DNA from: an uncultured Lachnospiraceae bacterium
GTDB taxonomy: Bacteria > Bacillota > Clostridia > Lachnospirales > Lachnospiraceae
Length of the DNA stretch: 56,955 nt
Reading direction: 5' to 3'
Assembly: GCA_910586605.1 (NCBI GenBank)
Contig: CAJUJR010000005.1
Span: forward strand, 1 to 56,955
The translations under genes were made by a program, and so were the position numbers. Position 1 is the first letter of the stretch. The number at the start of each line of letters is the position of its first letter. Below the pieces are notes generated by a model that was not told the DNA's origin, made no database searches, and saw only the letters and a program-made list of their open reading frames with translations. This document shows positions 24,354 through 32,887 of this stretch, piece by piece.

Positions 24354-25090
24354 TGCATTTGTCAAGAAGGCTTCAAAGGGTAGCGGCAAATGTCTGTTCA
24401 GGCGGGGTGGTTGCAGATATTGGCTGTGACCATGGTTTTACTTCAATCTATCTGGTGCAGGAAAATAAGGCCGTTTCTGCAATTGCTATGGATGTAAACC
24501 AGGGACCGCTTAAACGGGCAAAAGAGCATATTTTACAATATGGCATGTCGGATAGGATTACTCTGCGGCTGTCAGACGGGCTTTTAAAACTTATGCCAGG
24601 AGAGGCGGACACTCTCTTAATCAGCGGAATGGGAGGGGCTTTGATTGCCAGGATTTTAACAGATGGCAGTGAGGTGGCGGCCGCGGCAAAGGAGCTGGTG
24701 CTGTCTCCGCAGTCAGAGGCATTTTTAGTCAGGAAATGTGTCCATAGGCTTGGTTTCCAGATTGCATCGGAAGAGATGCTGGCAGACCAGGGGAAATATT
24801 ATGTTGTGATACGGGCAGTTCCTGGAAATGAGTGTTATGGAGAAGAAATTGATTATCTATATGGTAAGAAATTAATGGACAGGCAGGATATCATCTTTTT
24901 CCAATATATGAAAAAAGAAGAGGCACGGGTAAATAAGGTACTGCAAGGATTGCCAGGGCAGGGTCTTTCTGCTGTGGGGGAACAGCGGAAAAAGGATTTA
25001 CAGCAGGAAAGGGCACAGATTCAAAAGGTTTTGAATAGAATATCCTACCAGAAGGAAGGAGGGCGGCTATGGGAAAACGAATTAGGGTGA
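24353..25090 (+). CDS. trmK: tRNA (adenine22-N1)-methyltransferase
   Basis: The 245-residue SAM-dependent methyltransferase resembles TrmK (YqfN). The N-terminus LSRRLQRVAANV is followed by the SAM motif VADIGCDHGFTSIYL, AMDVNQGPLKRAKEHI and the DTLLISGMGG motif. A C-terminal helical tail is characteristic of TrmK. Its start ATG 24353 overlaps the rpoD stop by one base (TGATG), so the two are translationally coupled; the same adjacency occurs in Bacillus. It methylates N1 of A22 in tRNA (family knowledge). Confidence 0.88.
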   Translation: MHLSRRLQRVAANVCSGGVVADIGCDHGFTSIYLVQENKAVSAIAMDVNQGPLKRAKEHILQYGMSDRITLRLSDGLLKLMPGEADTLLISGMGGALIARILTDGSEVAAAAKELVLSPQSEAFLVRKCVHRLGFQIASEEMLADQGKYYVVIRAVPGNECYGEEIDYLYGKKLMDRQDIIFFQYMKKEEARVNKVLQGLPGQGLSAVGEQRKKDLQQERAQIQKVLNRISYQKEGGRLWENELG

Positions 25091-26730
25091 CAGTAGGGAC
25101 AGATACCAGGGAGTACGGGGAAGGCGTTACATATGGTGAAATTGCTGCGGAGTACCAAAAGGATTACGAATACGATATTATCCTTGCGCAAAAAGGTGGA
25201 AAGCTTGCAGAGCTCCGGAAAACAATCCGTGAAGACTGTACAGTGGCTTTTTTGACTACTGCGGCAGGGAGTGGGCATAAGACGTATGAGCGTGGTGCGA
25301 TCCTTTTGATGCTGCGCGCATTTTATGCAGTTGCAGATACAGAAAAGCTCTGCAATATTTTTATCAGGCATTCCTTTGGGGACAGCGTATATTGTGAAGC
25401 AGACGGGATAGAAGTGACAGAAGTGCTTTTGGGGCAAGTTGAGCAGTATATGAAGGAATTGGTGGGCAAAGACCTTCCGTTTGAAAAGCGTTCGGTAGAT
25501 ACTTCTAAGGCTTTAAAGCTTTTTGAGCAAAATAGGATGTATGATAAAAAGAAGCTTTTTGAGTTCAGGCGGGTTTCAAAAGTAAACCTTTATTCGCTGG
25601 ATGGCTTTGAAGATTATTATTATGGGTATATGCCGGCTTCATCAGGCGTGTTAAAATATTTTGCCTTAAGGAAATATGGGGATGGCTTTTTGCTCCAGAT
25701 TCCAAACCAGAAAACGCCGGATACCCTTTGTGGGGTTCAGGACCGCCCGAAGCTGTTTGCTGCTTTGCAGGAGGCGTCGGAATGGGGGCGTCTGGTAAAT
25801 GTTGATACGGCTGGGGCTTTAAATAATGTGATTGCCCATGGAGGGGCGCAGGAGCTGATTTTGGTACAGGAGGCGCTTCAGGAGAAGAAAATTGCAGAAA
25901 TAGCAGGGCAGATTGCCGCAGACCGCAGCAAAAAATTTGTTTTAATCGCAGGCCCGTCATCTTCTGGCAAAACGTCATTCTCCCACCGTTTGTCCATACA
26001 GCTCCGGACTTATGGGTTAAACCCCCATCCGATTGCGATGGACAATTATTTTAAGGATAGGAAAGATACGCCTCTGGATGAAAATGGGAAATATGATTTT
26101 GAATGCCTGGAAGCAATTGATATTGAGCAGTTTGACAAGGATATGCTTGCATTGCTGGAGGGAAAACGCGTAGAACTCCCATATTTTAACTTTGTAATTG
26201 GGGAAAGGGAATACAGAGGGGATTTCTGCCAGCTTGGGGCAGATGATATCCTGGTGATTGAAGGAATCCATGGGCTGAATGAAAGGTTTTTGCAAACACT
26301 TCCAAAAGAAAGTAAGTTCAGGATTTATATTAGTGCACTGACACAGTTAAATATTGATGAGCATAACCGGATTTCCACAACAGATGGAAGGCTAATCCGC
26401 CGTATGGTGCGTGATGCGCGTACCAGGGGGACGACGGCAGAAAAGACAATTGCAATGTGGCCTTCTGTCAGGAGAGGGGAAGACAGGCATATTTTCCCAT
26501 TCCAGGAACAGGCGGATGTTATTTTTAATTCCGCCCTGATTTATGAACTGGCTGTTTTAAAGCCTTATGCTGAGGCAGTTTTGTTTGGGATTCCAAAAGA
26601 TGTCCCAGAGTATATTGAGGCGAAAAGGCTATTAAAGTTTTTAGATTATTTTATAGGTATCAGCAGTGAGGGGATACCGCATAATTCCCTTGTACGGGAG
26701 TTTGTCGGCGGCAGTATTTTCAAAGTGTAG
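25069..26730 (+). CDS. TGS / threonyl-tRNA synthetase-like domain plus uridine kinase
   Basis: The 553-residue protein has an unusual order of domains. Residues 1-65 look like a TGS domain (VTVGTDTREYGEGVTYGEIAAEY). Residues 70-200 resemble the second additional domain of threonyl- and alanyl-tRNA synthetases, with the metal-binding-like HSFGDSVYCE nearby. From about residue 285 there is a uridine kinase-type P-loop domain with GPSSSGKTSFSHRL, DNYFKDRKDTPLDENG and DDILVIEGIHGLNE. It is annotated in Firmicutes as a nucleoside kinase; the exact substrate is not known. No synthetase catalytic core is present. The start overlaps the trmK end by 22 bases, with AAGGAGGG upstream. Confidence 0.82.
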   Translation: MGKRIRVTVGTDTREYGEGVTYGEIAAEYQKDYEYDIILAQKGGKLAELRKTIREDCTVAFLTTAAGSGHKTYERGAILLMLRAFYAVADTEKLCNIFIRHSFGDSVYCEADGIEVTEVLLGQVEQYMKELVGKDLPFEKRSVDTSKALKLFEQNRMYDKKKLFEFRRVSKVNLYSLDGFEDYYYGYMPASSGVLKYFALRKYGDGFLLQIPNQKTPDTLCGVQDRPKLFAALQEASEWGRLVNVDTAGALNNVIAHGGAQELILVQEALQEKKIAEIAGQIAADRSKKFVLIAGPSSSGKTSFSHRLSIQLRTYGLNPHPIAMDNYFKDRKDTPLDENGKYDFECLEAIDIEQFDKDMLALLEGKRVELPYFNFVIGEREYRGDFCQLGADDILVIEGIHGLNERFLQTLPKESKFRIYISALTQLNIDEHNRISTTDGRLIRRMVRDARTRGTTAEKTIAMWPSVRRGEDRHIFPFQEQADVIFNSALIYELAVLKPYAEAVLFGIPKDVPEYIEAKRLLKFLDYFIGISSEGIPHNSLVREFVGGSIFKV

Positions 26731-26787
26731 GGGGTTGTAAGCCCTTTACATGGATATCTGGCAGGAACAGGCAGAAAGGACAGAGTT

Positions 26788-27639
26788 ATGGCAAAGATTA
26801 TTGATGGAAAGAAGATTTCACAGGAAATAAAGGATGAATTAAAAGAAAAAACAGGGCAGTTAAAGCAGGAAGGTATTTCTGTCTGCCTTGCAGTAATCCA
26901 GGTGGGAAATAACCCGGCTTCTACTGTTTATGTTGGGAATAAGAAAAAGGCGTGCGCTTATGTAGGGATTGATTCACTTGCCTATGAACTGCCGGAAGAA
27001 ACGACAGAAGGCGAATTGCTGAAGCTTGTGCAAGAGTTAAATGAAAAAGAGGAAGTGGATGGCATCCTGGTACAGCTCCCGCTTCCATCCCATATTGATG
27101 AGGATAAAGTGATTCAGGCAATTAGCCCGTTAAAAGATGTGGACGGCTTCCATCCGCAGAGCGTTGGGGCATTAAGCATAGGGCAAACAGGGTTTGTTTC
27201 CTGCACGCCTGCTGGCATTATCCAGCTTTTGAAGCGCTCTGGTATTGAGATTGACGGAAAAGAATGCGTAATTGTTGGCAGGAGCAATATTGTAGGGAAA
27301 CCGATGGCGCTTCTTTTGCTCCGCGAAAATGGGACTGTGACAATCTGCCATTCCCATACATCTGATTTGAAGGAAGTAACAAGACGTGCAGATATCCTTG
27401 TTGTGGCAATCGGAAAGGCAAAAATGGTTGACAGCAGTTACATTAAAGAAGGGGCTGTTGTCATTGATGTTGGCATGGACAGGGATGAAAATGGGAAACT
27501 CTGTGGTGATGTTGACTTTGCGTCCGTAAAGGAAAAAGCAAGCGCGGTTACGCCGGTTCCGGGAGGCGTAGGTCCTATGACGATCGCTATGCTGATGAAT
27601 AACTGTGTGGAGGCTGCACTTCAGAAAAAAGGATTGTGA
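26788..27639 (+). CDS. folD: Bifunctional methylenetetrahydrofolate dehydrogenase / cyclohydrolase
   Basis: The 283-residue FolD interconverts 5,10-methylene-, methenyl- and 10-formyl-tetrahydrofolate. The catalytic segment VGNNPASTVYVGNKKKAC carries the conserved tyrosine and lysine, followed by GILVQLPLPSHID and the NADP-binding VIVGRSNIVGKPMALLL. The C-terminal PVPGGVGPMTIAMLM is complete. It would link with the MTHFR fusion at 10.9-12.7 kb in one-carbon metabolism. The 57-base gap upstream holds nothing else. The rimO gene follows ten bases downstream. Confidence 0.95.
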   Translation: MAKIIDGKKISQEIKDELKEKTGQLKQEGISVCLAVIQVGNNPASTVYVGNKKKACAYVGIDSLAYELPEETTEGELLKLVQELNEKEEVDGILVQLPLPSHIDEDKVIQAISPLKDVDGFHPQSVGALSIGQTGFVSCTPAGIIQLLKRSGIEIDGKECVIVGRSNIVGKPMALLLLRENGTVTICHSHTSDLKEVTRRADILVVAIGKAKMVDSSYIKEGAVVIDVGMDRDENGKLCGDVDFASVKEKASAVTPVPGGVGPMTIAMLMNNCVEAALQKKGL

Positions 27640-27649
27640 GGAAACAGAT

Positions 27650-29041
27650 TTGAAGATATTTTTTGAGTCATTAGGATGTGACAAAAATCTTGTGGACAGC
27701 GAAATGATGGTTGCGGCTTTGCAAAAGGCAGGGCATCAGCTTACGGATGACCTGCCTTCTGCTGAAGTTATTGTTGTCAATACCTGCTGCTTTATTGGCG
27801 ATGCAAAGGAAGAAAGCATTAATACGCTTCTTTCCATGGCGGAATATAAAGAGATGGCAAAATGCCGTCTTTTAGTTGCAGCAGGCTGCCTGGCACAGCG
27901 GTACCATAAAGAAATCCGTACAGAGATTCCAGAGGTAGATGTGATTGTTGGCACGACTGGCTATGAGGGACTGGCAGCCGCCATAGAAAAGGGGCTGGTG
28001 CAAAAAGGCGCTCCAGGGATGGAAGGAACAGGCTCTGTGCAGGGTGCGGCAGAATATTTAAAAGATGTGGATTACCTTCCAGAGCCTTTGGCAGAGCGCA
28101 ACAGCCTGACAGGTGGGTATTATGCGTATTTAAAGATAGCCGAAGGCTGTGATAAGCATTGCAGTTATTGCGTGATTCCGGGAGTACGGGGGAAATACCG
28201 CAGCGTGCCTATGGAAAAACTAGAAGCACAGGCCGCCCATCTTGTAAAGAATGGTGCAAAAGAACTGATTTTGGTTGCACAGGAAACAACGCTTTATGGT
28301 GTTGATTTATATGGGGCAAAAAGCCTTCCAAAGCTGTTAGAAAAGCTTTCTGCAATAGAAGGATTAAAGTGGCTGCGGATTTTATACTGTTATCCTGAGG
28401 AGATTACACAGGAGTTAATAGATGCTATGAAACGGCTCCCAAAAGTATGCCGTTATCTGGATATCCCAATCCAGCATAGTTCAGACCGTATATTGCAGAG
28501 AATGGGCAGGCGCACAAGGAGGGAGGAGATTTCTTGCATCCTCCAAAAGCTCCGGGCTGAAATACCAGGGATTGCCCTCCGTACTACATTAATAACAGGG
28601 TTTCCAGGGGAGACAGAAAAAGATTTTGAAAATTTGAAAGATTTTGTTAGGGAGCAACGTTTTGAGCGATTGGGCGTATTTGCCTATTCACAGGAGGAAG
28701 ATACGCCGGCGGCCAGCTTTGGCGGCCAGGTTGACGAAGAAGTAAAAGAAGCCAGAAGAGATGAAATCATGGAACTGCAGCAGGAGATTGCATTTGAGAA
28801 ATGCCAAGAACAGATAGGCAAGGTCTTTTCTGTTATGGTGGAAGGAAGGCTGCCGGAAGAAAACCTTCCAGAGGGGGAAATGTATATTGCCAGGACATAT
28901 ATGGATGCACCGGAAGTGGATGGTTACGTTTTTGTAAGGAGCAAATGGAACCTGATGTCAGGAGATTTTATCACAGTAAAGGTAATTGGTGCAGATGGAT
29001 ATGATTTGATTGGGGAGATTTCAGACGGGGAAGAAGAATAG
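27650..29041 (+). CDS. rimO: Ribosomal protein S12 methylthiotransferase
   Basis: The 463-residue RimO adds a methylthio group to an aspartate of ribosomal protein S12. The UPF0004 domain (ESLGCDKNLVDSE, NTCCFIGDAKEESI, AGCLAQRY) and the radical SAM motif GCDKHCSYCVIPGVRGKYRS are both present, with a C-terminal TRAM domain. GCDKNLVDSE and the GCDKHC spacing mark RimO rather than MiaB. The start is TTG 27650, with GAGG nine bases upstream overlapping the folD stop. Confidence 0.93.
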   Translation: MKIFFESLGCDKNLVDSEMMVAALQKAGHQLTDDLPSAEVIVVNTCCFIGDAKEESINTLLSMAEYKEMAKCRLLVAAGCLAQRYHKEIRTEIPEVDVIVGTTGYEGLAAAIEKGLVQKGAPGMEGTGSVQGAAEYLKDVDYLPEPLAERNSLTGGYYAYLKIAEGCDKHCSYCVIPGVRGKYRSVPMEKLEAQAAHLVKNGAKELILVAQETTLYGVDLYGAKSLPKLLEKLSAIEGLKWLRILYCYPEEITQELIDAMKRLPKVCRYLDIPIQHSSDRILQRMGRRTRREEISCILQKLRAEIPGIALRTTLITGFPGETEKDFENLKDFVREQRFERLGVFAYSQEEDTPAASFGGQVDEEVKEARRDEIMELQQEIAFEKCQEQIGKVFSVMVEGRLPEENLPEGEMYIARTYMDAPEVDGYVFVRSKWNLMSGDFITVKVIGADGYDLIGEISDGEEE

Positions 29042-29066
29042 CTTTGTGCAGAAATGGAGAGATAGT

Positions 29067-29615
29067 ATGAATTTACCAAATAAAATAACAATGCTTCGGA
29101 TTCTTTTAATTCCTTTTTTTGTGTTTTTTATGCTGACAGACCAGATTCCGTATTCCAGGTATATTGCTGTTTCCATATTTATTATAGCAAGCCTGACGGA
29201 TACTTTGGATGGGTATCTGGCCCGGAAATATAATCTTGTATCTAATTTTGGGAAATTTGTGGACCCCCTTGCGGATAAGCTTTTAGTCTGCTCCGCCCTG
29301 GTGTGTTTTGTGGCTCTGCCAGAGAACCCAATGCCTGCATGGGGCGTCATTGTTATTATCAGCCGTGATTTTATTATTAGCGGCTTCCGCCTGGTGGCTT
29401 CTGATGCAGGAGTTGTCATTGCGGCAGGCTGGTGGGGGAAAATAAAGACAGTAGTCCAGATGCTGATGTCTGTCCTTTTAATTGTTGATTTTGACGGGGA
29501 AATCATTAACTTAGTAGAATATATTTTTATTTACGCGGCAATTCTTTTAACAGTCATTTCCCTTGTGGATTATCTGTGGAAGAACCGGGAGGTATTAAAT
29601 GATGGAAACATGTAA
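29067..29615 (+). CDS. pgsA: CDP-diacylglycerol-glycerol-3-phosphate 3-phosphatidyltransferase
   Basis: The 182-residue membrane protein makes phosphatidylglycerol phosphate. The CDP-alcohol phosphatidyltransferase motif appears as SLTDTLDGYLARKYNLVSNFGKFVDPLADK across two lines of sequence (residues about 37-67), with the conserved D-x2-DG-x2-AR and G-x3-D-x3-D pattern. It has about six hydrophobic segments. ATG 29067 follows GGAG with normal spacing. It overlaps the next gene by 17 bases. Confidence 0.93.
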   Translation: MNLPNKITMLRILLIPFFVFFMLTDQIPYSRYIAVSIFIIASLTDTLDGYLARKYNLVSNFGKFVDPLADKLLVCSALVCFVALPENPMPAWGVIVIISRDFIISGFRLVASDAGVVIAAGWWGKIKTVVQMLMSVLLIVDFDGEIINLVEYIFIYAAILLTVISLVDYLWKNREVLNDGNM

Positions 29616-30081
29616 CAAAGAGCTAGTACAAAAACTCAAGGAAAAGGGGCTTCATATTTCAACTGCTGAGTCTTGTACTGGAGGGCTGGTGGCTGCGTCT
29701 GTGGTAGACGTGGCAGGTGCATCCGATGTTTTTGAAGAGGGCTATGTCACATATTCCAACCGTGTCAAAGAAAAGCTCCTTTCTGTCCTGCCTGAAACAA
29801 TTGCGGAACATACCGTTGTCAGCAGCCAGGTTGCAAAAGAGATGGCTGTCGGCACACAAAAAAGGACTGGTTCGGAACTGACAGTATCTGTTACAGGATA
29901 TGCCGGGCCGGGTGATGCAGAGGATGGGACAAAAGCCGGGACAGTCTATATTGGGACGTGTTTTAAAGGGACAGCCTGTGCAAAAGGGTTTCTTTTTGAA
30001 GGGGACAGGAAACAGGTGCGGCAGCAGGCAGCTAAGGAAGCAGTGCGGTTTGCACTGGAAAGGATAACAGAAGGTGAGTAA
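29599..30081 (+). CDS. CinA C-terminal domain protein (nicotinamide-nucleotide amidohydrolase-like)
   Basis: The 160-residue protein is a stand-alone PncC/CinA C-terminal domain: STAESCTGGLVAASVVDVAGASDVF, TYSNRVKEKLL, SVTGYAGPGD and a TVYIG strand. PncC-type enzymes deamidate nicotinamide mononucleotide. The molybdopterin-binding N-terminal half of full-length CinA is missing, which is common in Clostridia. GGGAGG lies six bases before ATG 29599, inside the end of pgsA, and its end overlaps the next gene. Confidence 0.88.
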   Translation: MMETCNKELVQKLKEKGLHISTAESCTGGLVAASVVDVAGASDVFEEGYVTYSNRVKEKLLSVLPETIAEHTVVSSQVAKEMAVGTQKRTGSELTVSVTGYAGPGDAEDGTKAGTVYIGTCFKGTACAKGFLFEGDRKQVRQQAAKEAVRFALERITEGE

Positions 30082-31339
30082 GGTAATTGTAATCGGGGGC
30101 GGCGCTGCTGGGATGATGGCGGCAATTGGCGCTTCCAGGGCGGGAAATCAGGCTGTGTTGTTTGAAAAAAATGAAAAACTTGGGAAAAAGCTCTATATTA
30201 CTGGGAAAGGGCGTTGTAACCTTACCAATAACAGCGATGTAGAAAGCCTTTTGAAAAATGTAATGCAGAACCCAAGGTTTTTATATAGTGCATTTTATAC
30301 ATTGGACAGCAGTGCAGTTATGGATTTTTTTGAATCAGAGGGGCTATCTTTAAAGACAGAGCGTGGAAACCGTGTATTTCCCTGTTCTGACAAAGCTTCA
30401 GATGTAATCCGCACGTTGCAGGAGGCGCTGGAAGCATCTGGCGTGGAGCTCTGCCTGAATACGGTGGTGGATAAAATTAAATGTGAAAATGGGAGATGCA
30501 GCGGAGTGATATTAAAGGGTGGGCAGGTAATACACGCAGATGCTGTAATTGTTGCAACTGGCGGCATATCTTATCCGTCAACGGGCTCTACTGGCGATGG
30601 GTATCGTTTCGCAGAAGAGGCAGGCCATCAGGTGGTGCAGGCTGTCCCTTCCCTTGTGCCTTTCTGTGTAAAAGAGGACTATATAAAAGAATTACAGGGG
30701 CTTTCCCTCCGGAATGTGGTTTTGCGGCTGGTGCAGGGCAAGAAGAAGCTGTTTGAGGAAATGGGGGAACTTTTGTTTACCCATTTTGGCATAAGCGGCC
30801 CGCTTGTACTTTCGGCAAGCAGTGTAGCCAGTGGAAAGTATTTGGGGGCGAAAGGCCAGCCTATACCTGGCACAAATCCCCCTGCCTTGCAAGCATATAT
30901 TGATTTAAAGCCTGCGCTGTCAGTACAGCAGTTGGATGAAAGGGTTTTGCGGGATTTCCAGGAATTTAGCAACAGTTATTTTAAGAACAGCCTTCAAAAG
31001 CTGTTTCCGGCAAAGCTTATTCCTGTCATTGTCAGGCTTTCTAAGATTGAACCGGAAAAGAAGGTCAATGAAATCACGAAAAAAGAGCGGCAGGAGCTTG
31101 TAAACTTAACCAAAGCCTTCCCATTTACCATAGATGGGCTGCGGGGCTATAATGAGGCTGTGGTGACACGCGGCGGCGTATCTGTAAAGGAAATCAACCC
31201 TGCCACAATGGAGTCAAAAAAGAGGGAAGGGCTTTATTTTGCAGGCGAGGTTTTGGATGTAGACGCCAGGACAGGGGGATATAACCTTCAGATTGCCTGG
31301 TCAACCGGCTATCTGGCAGGGATTTCTGCCGCATCATAA
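30074..31339 (+). CDS. HI0933-like NAD(P)/FAD-dependent oxidoreductase
   Basis: The 421-residue flavoprotein has the FAD-binding dinucleotide fold at the N-terminus (VIVIGGGAAGMMAAIGASR), GKKLYITGKGRCNLTNN, VIVATGGISYPSTGSTGDGY and the C-terminal YFAGEVLDVDARTGGYNLQ characteristic of the HI0933/YhiN family. Some members (BaiN) act on bile-acid intermediates, but most are uncharacterised, so no substrate is assigned. It starts with GTG 30074 inside the end of the CinA-domain gene. Confidence 0.88.
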   Translation: MSKVIVIGGGAAGMMAAIGASRAGNQAVLFEKNEKLGKKLYITGKGRCNLTNNSDVESLLKNVMQNPRFLYSAFYTLDSSAVMDFFESEGLSLKTERGNRVFPCSDKASDVIRTLQEALEASGVELCLNTVVDKIKCENGRCSGVILKGGQVIHADAVIVATGGISYPSTGSTGDGYRFAEEAGHQVVQAVPSLVPFCVKEDYIKELQGLSLRNVVLRLVQGKKKLFEEMGELLFTHFGISGPLVLSASSVASGKYLGAKGQPIPGTNPPALQAYIDLKPALSVQQLDERVLRDFQEFSNSYFKNSLQKLFPAKLIPVIVRLSKIEPEKKVNEITKKERQELVNLTKAFPFTIDGLRGYNEAVVTRGGVSVKEINPATMESKKREGLYFAGEVLDVDARTGGYNLQIAWSTGYLAGISAAS

Positions 31340-31353
31340 AAAGGAGGGAACAT

Positions 31354-32013
31354 ATGCATAGTATTGCAATCGATGGGCCTGCGGGGGCAGGGAAGAGCAC
31401 TATCGCAAAAAGGGTGGCAAAGGAACTTGGTTTTATTTATGTGGATACGGGGGCGATGTACCGTTCTATGGCGCTTTATTTCTTGCGTCATGGGATTCCT
31501 GCGCAGGATGAGGAGAAGATTTCAGAAGCCTGCAATGAGATTACAGTTTCCATAGAATATGAAAATGGGGAACAGCAAGTAATTTTAAATGGGGAGAATG
31601 TCAATGGGTTTATCCGTACAGAAGAGGTCAGCATGATGACGTCAGATACTTCAAAATACCCAAAGGTCAGGGAAAAACTTTTAAGCTTGCAGCGGGATTT
31701 GGCAAAGAAAAAAGATGTTATTATGGATGGAAGGGATATTGGCACTTGCGTCCTGCCAGACGCCGATTTGAAAATTTTTTTGACAGCAAGCCCGGCAGAA
31801 CGTGCCAGGAGGCGGTTTAAAGAGTTGCAGGAAAAAGGGGAAGAATGTGACTTGGACACGATAGAGAAAGATATTATTGCAAGGGATGAGCAAGATATGA
31901 ACCGTGAAATTTCCCCGCTCCGCCCAGCAGAGGATGCTTCTTTTGTTGACGCGTCTTATATGGCAATTGAAGAAGTGGTGGACACAGTAGTTTCTATGTA
32001 CCGGAAGGCATGA
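31354..32013 (+). CDS. cmk: Cytidylate kinase
   Basis: The 219-residue kinase phosphorylates CMP and dCMP. The P-loop GPAGAGKSTIAKRVA is at the N-terminus, followed by YVDTGAMYRSMALYFL, VIMDGRDIGTCVLPDADLK and the lid ARRRFKELQ. AAGGAGG precedes the ATG. The order cmk-ispH-rpsA that follows is typical of Clostridia. Confidence 0.95.
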   Translation: MHSIAIDGPAGAGKSTIAKRVAKELGFIYVDTGAMYRSMALYFLRHGIPAQDEEKISEACNEITVSIEYENGEQQVILNGENVNGFIRTEEVSMMTSDTSKYPKVREKLLSLQRDLAKKKDVIMDGRDIGTCVLPDADLKIFLTASPAERARRRFKELQEKGEECDLDTIEKDIIARDEQDMNREISPLRPAEDASFVDASYMAIEEVVDTVVSMYRKA

Positions 32014-32041
32014 ATGGCTTGCAGGTGATTGGGGGATTTGT

Positions 32042-32887
32042 ATGGAAGTGACAGTGGCAAAGAGCGCAGGGTTCTGTTTTGGGGTAAAGCGGGCAGTCGA
32101 CATGGTATATGAGGAAGCGGTAAAGGAGCGGAAAGTATATACGCTTGGTCCGATTATCCACAATGAGCAGGTGGTAGAGGAATTTGCAGAAAAAGGCGTA
32201 CAGGTGCTTGAATCCGTGGAAGAGCTAGAAGACGGCGAGGATGCTGCTGTAATTATCCGCTCGCATGGGATTGCCCAAAAAGTGTTCCGGCAGTTAGAGG
32301 ATAAAAAAGTTAGGATTATAGACGCCACCTGCCCTTTTGTAAAGAAAATCCATAGAATTGTTCAAGAAAAGAAAGAGGAAGGGTATCAGATTGTCATTGC
32401 CGGGAGTGCAAAACACCCGGAAGTAGTGGGAATCTGCGGTTGGTGCGGCAATCAGTGCCAGGTGGTGGAAACGTTGGAAGAAGCCCAAAAATGTGTGCTG
32501 GAAACAGGGAAAAAAGTATGCGTTGTGGCACAAACGACATTTAATTACAAGAAATTCAAAGATATTGTTGCTATTTTATCCAAAAAGAGTTATGATATAC
32601 TTGTTATGAATACAATTTGCAACGCTACCGAAGAGCGTCAGACAGAAGCGGGTACCATTGCAAGGAAATCCGACGCGATGATAGTGATAGGTGGAAAACA
32701 TAGTTCAAACACCCGTAAGTTATACGAGATTTGCAAAAATGAGTGCTTGAACACACATTTTATACAGACACTTGATGACCTGGATTTGAAACTTTTTCAG
32801 TCCTTTCGTAGCGTGGGTATTACTGCCGGGGCTTCAACCCCAAATAAAATTATTAAGGAGGTTCAATCATATGTCAGACATGAATAA
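32042..32887 (+). CDS. ispH: 4-hydroxy-3-methylbut-2-enyl diphosphate reductase
   Basis: The 281-residue iron-sulfur enzyme performs the last step of the methylerythritol isoprenoid pathway. The three cluster cysteines are visible in AGFCFGVKRAVD, DATCPFVKKIHR and NTICNATEERQ. Its last 17 bases overlap the start of rpsA in another frame. In several Clostridia ispH and rpsA are fused into one polypeptide; here they are separate but tightly coupled genes. Confidence 0.95.
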   Translation: MEVTVAKSAGFCFGVKRAVDMVYEEAVKERKVYTLGPIIHNEQVVEEFAEKGVQVLESVEELEDGEDAAVIIRSHGIAQKVFRQLEDKKVRIIDATCPFVKKIHRIVQEKKEEGYQIVIAGSAKHPEVVGICGWCGNQCQVVETLEEAQKCVLETGKKVCVVAQTTFNYKKFKDIVAILSKKSYDILVMNTICNATEERQTEAGTIARKSDAMIVIGGKHSSNTRKLYEICKNECLNTHFIQTLDDLDLKLFQSFRSVGITAGASTPNKIIKEVQSYVRHE

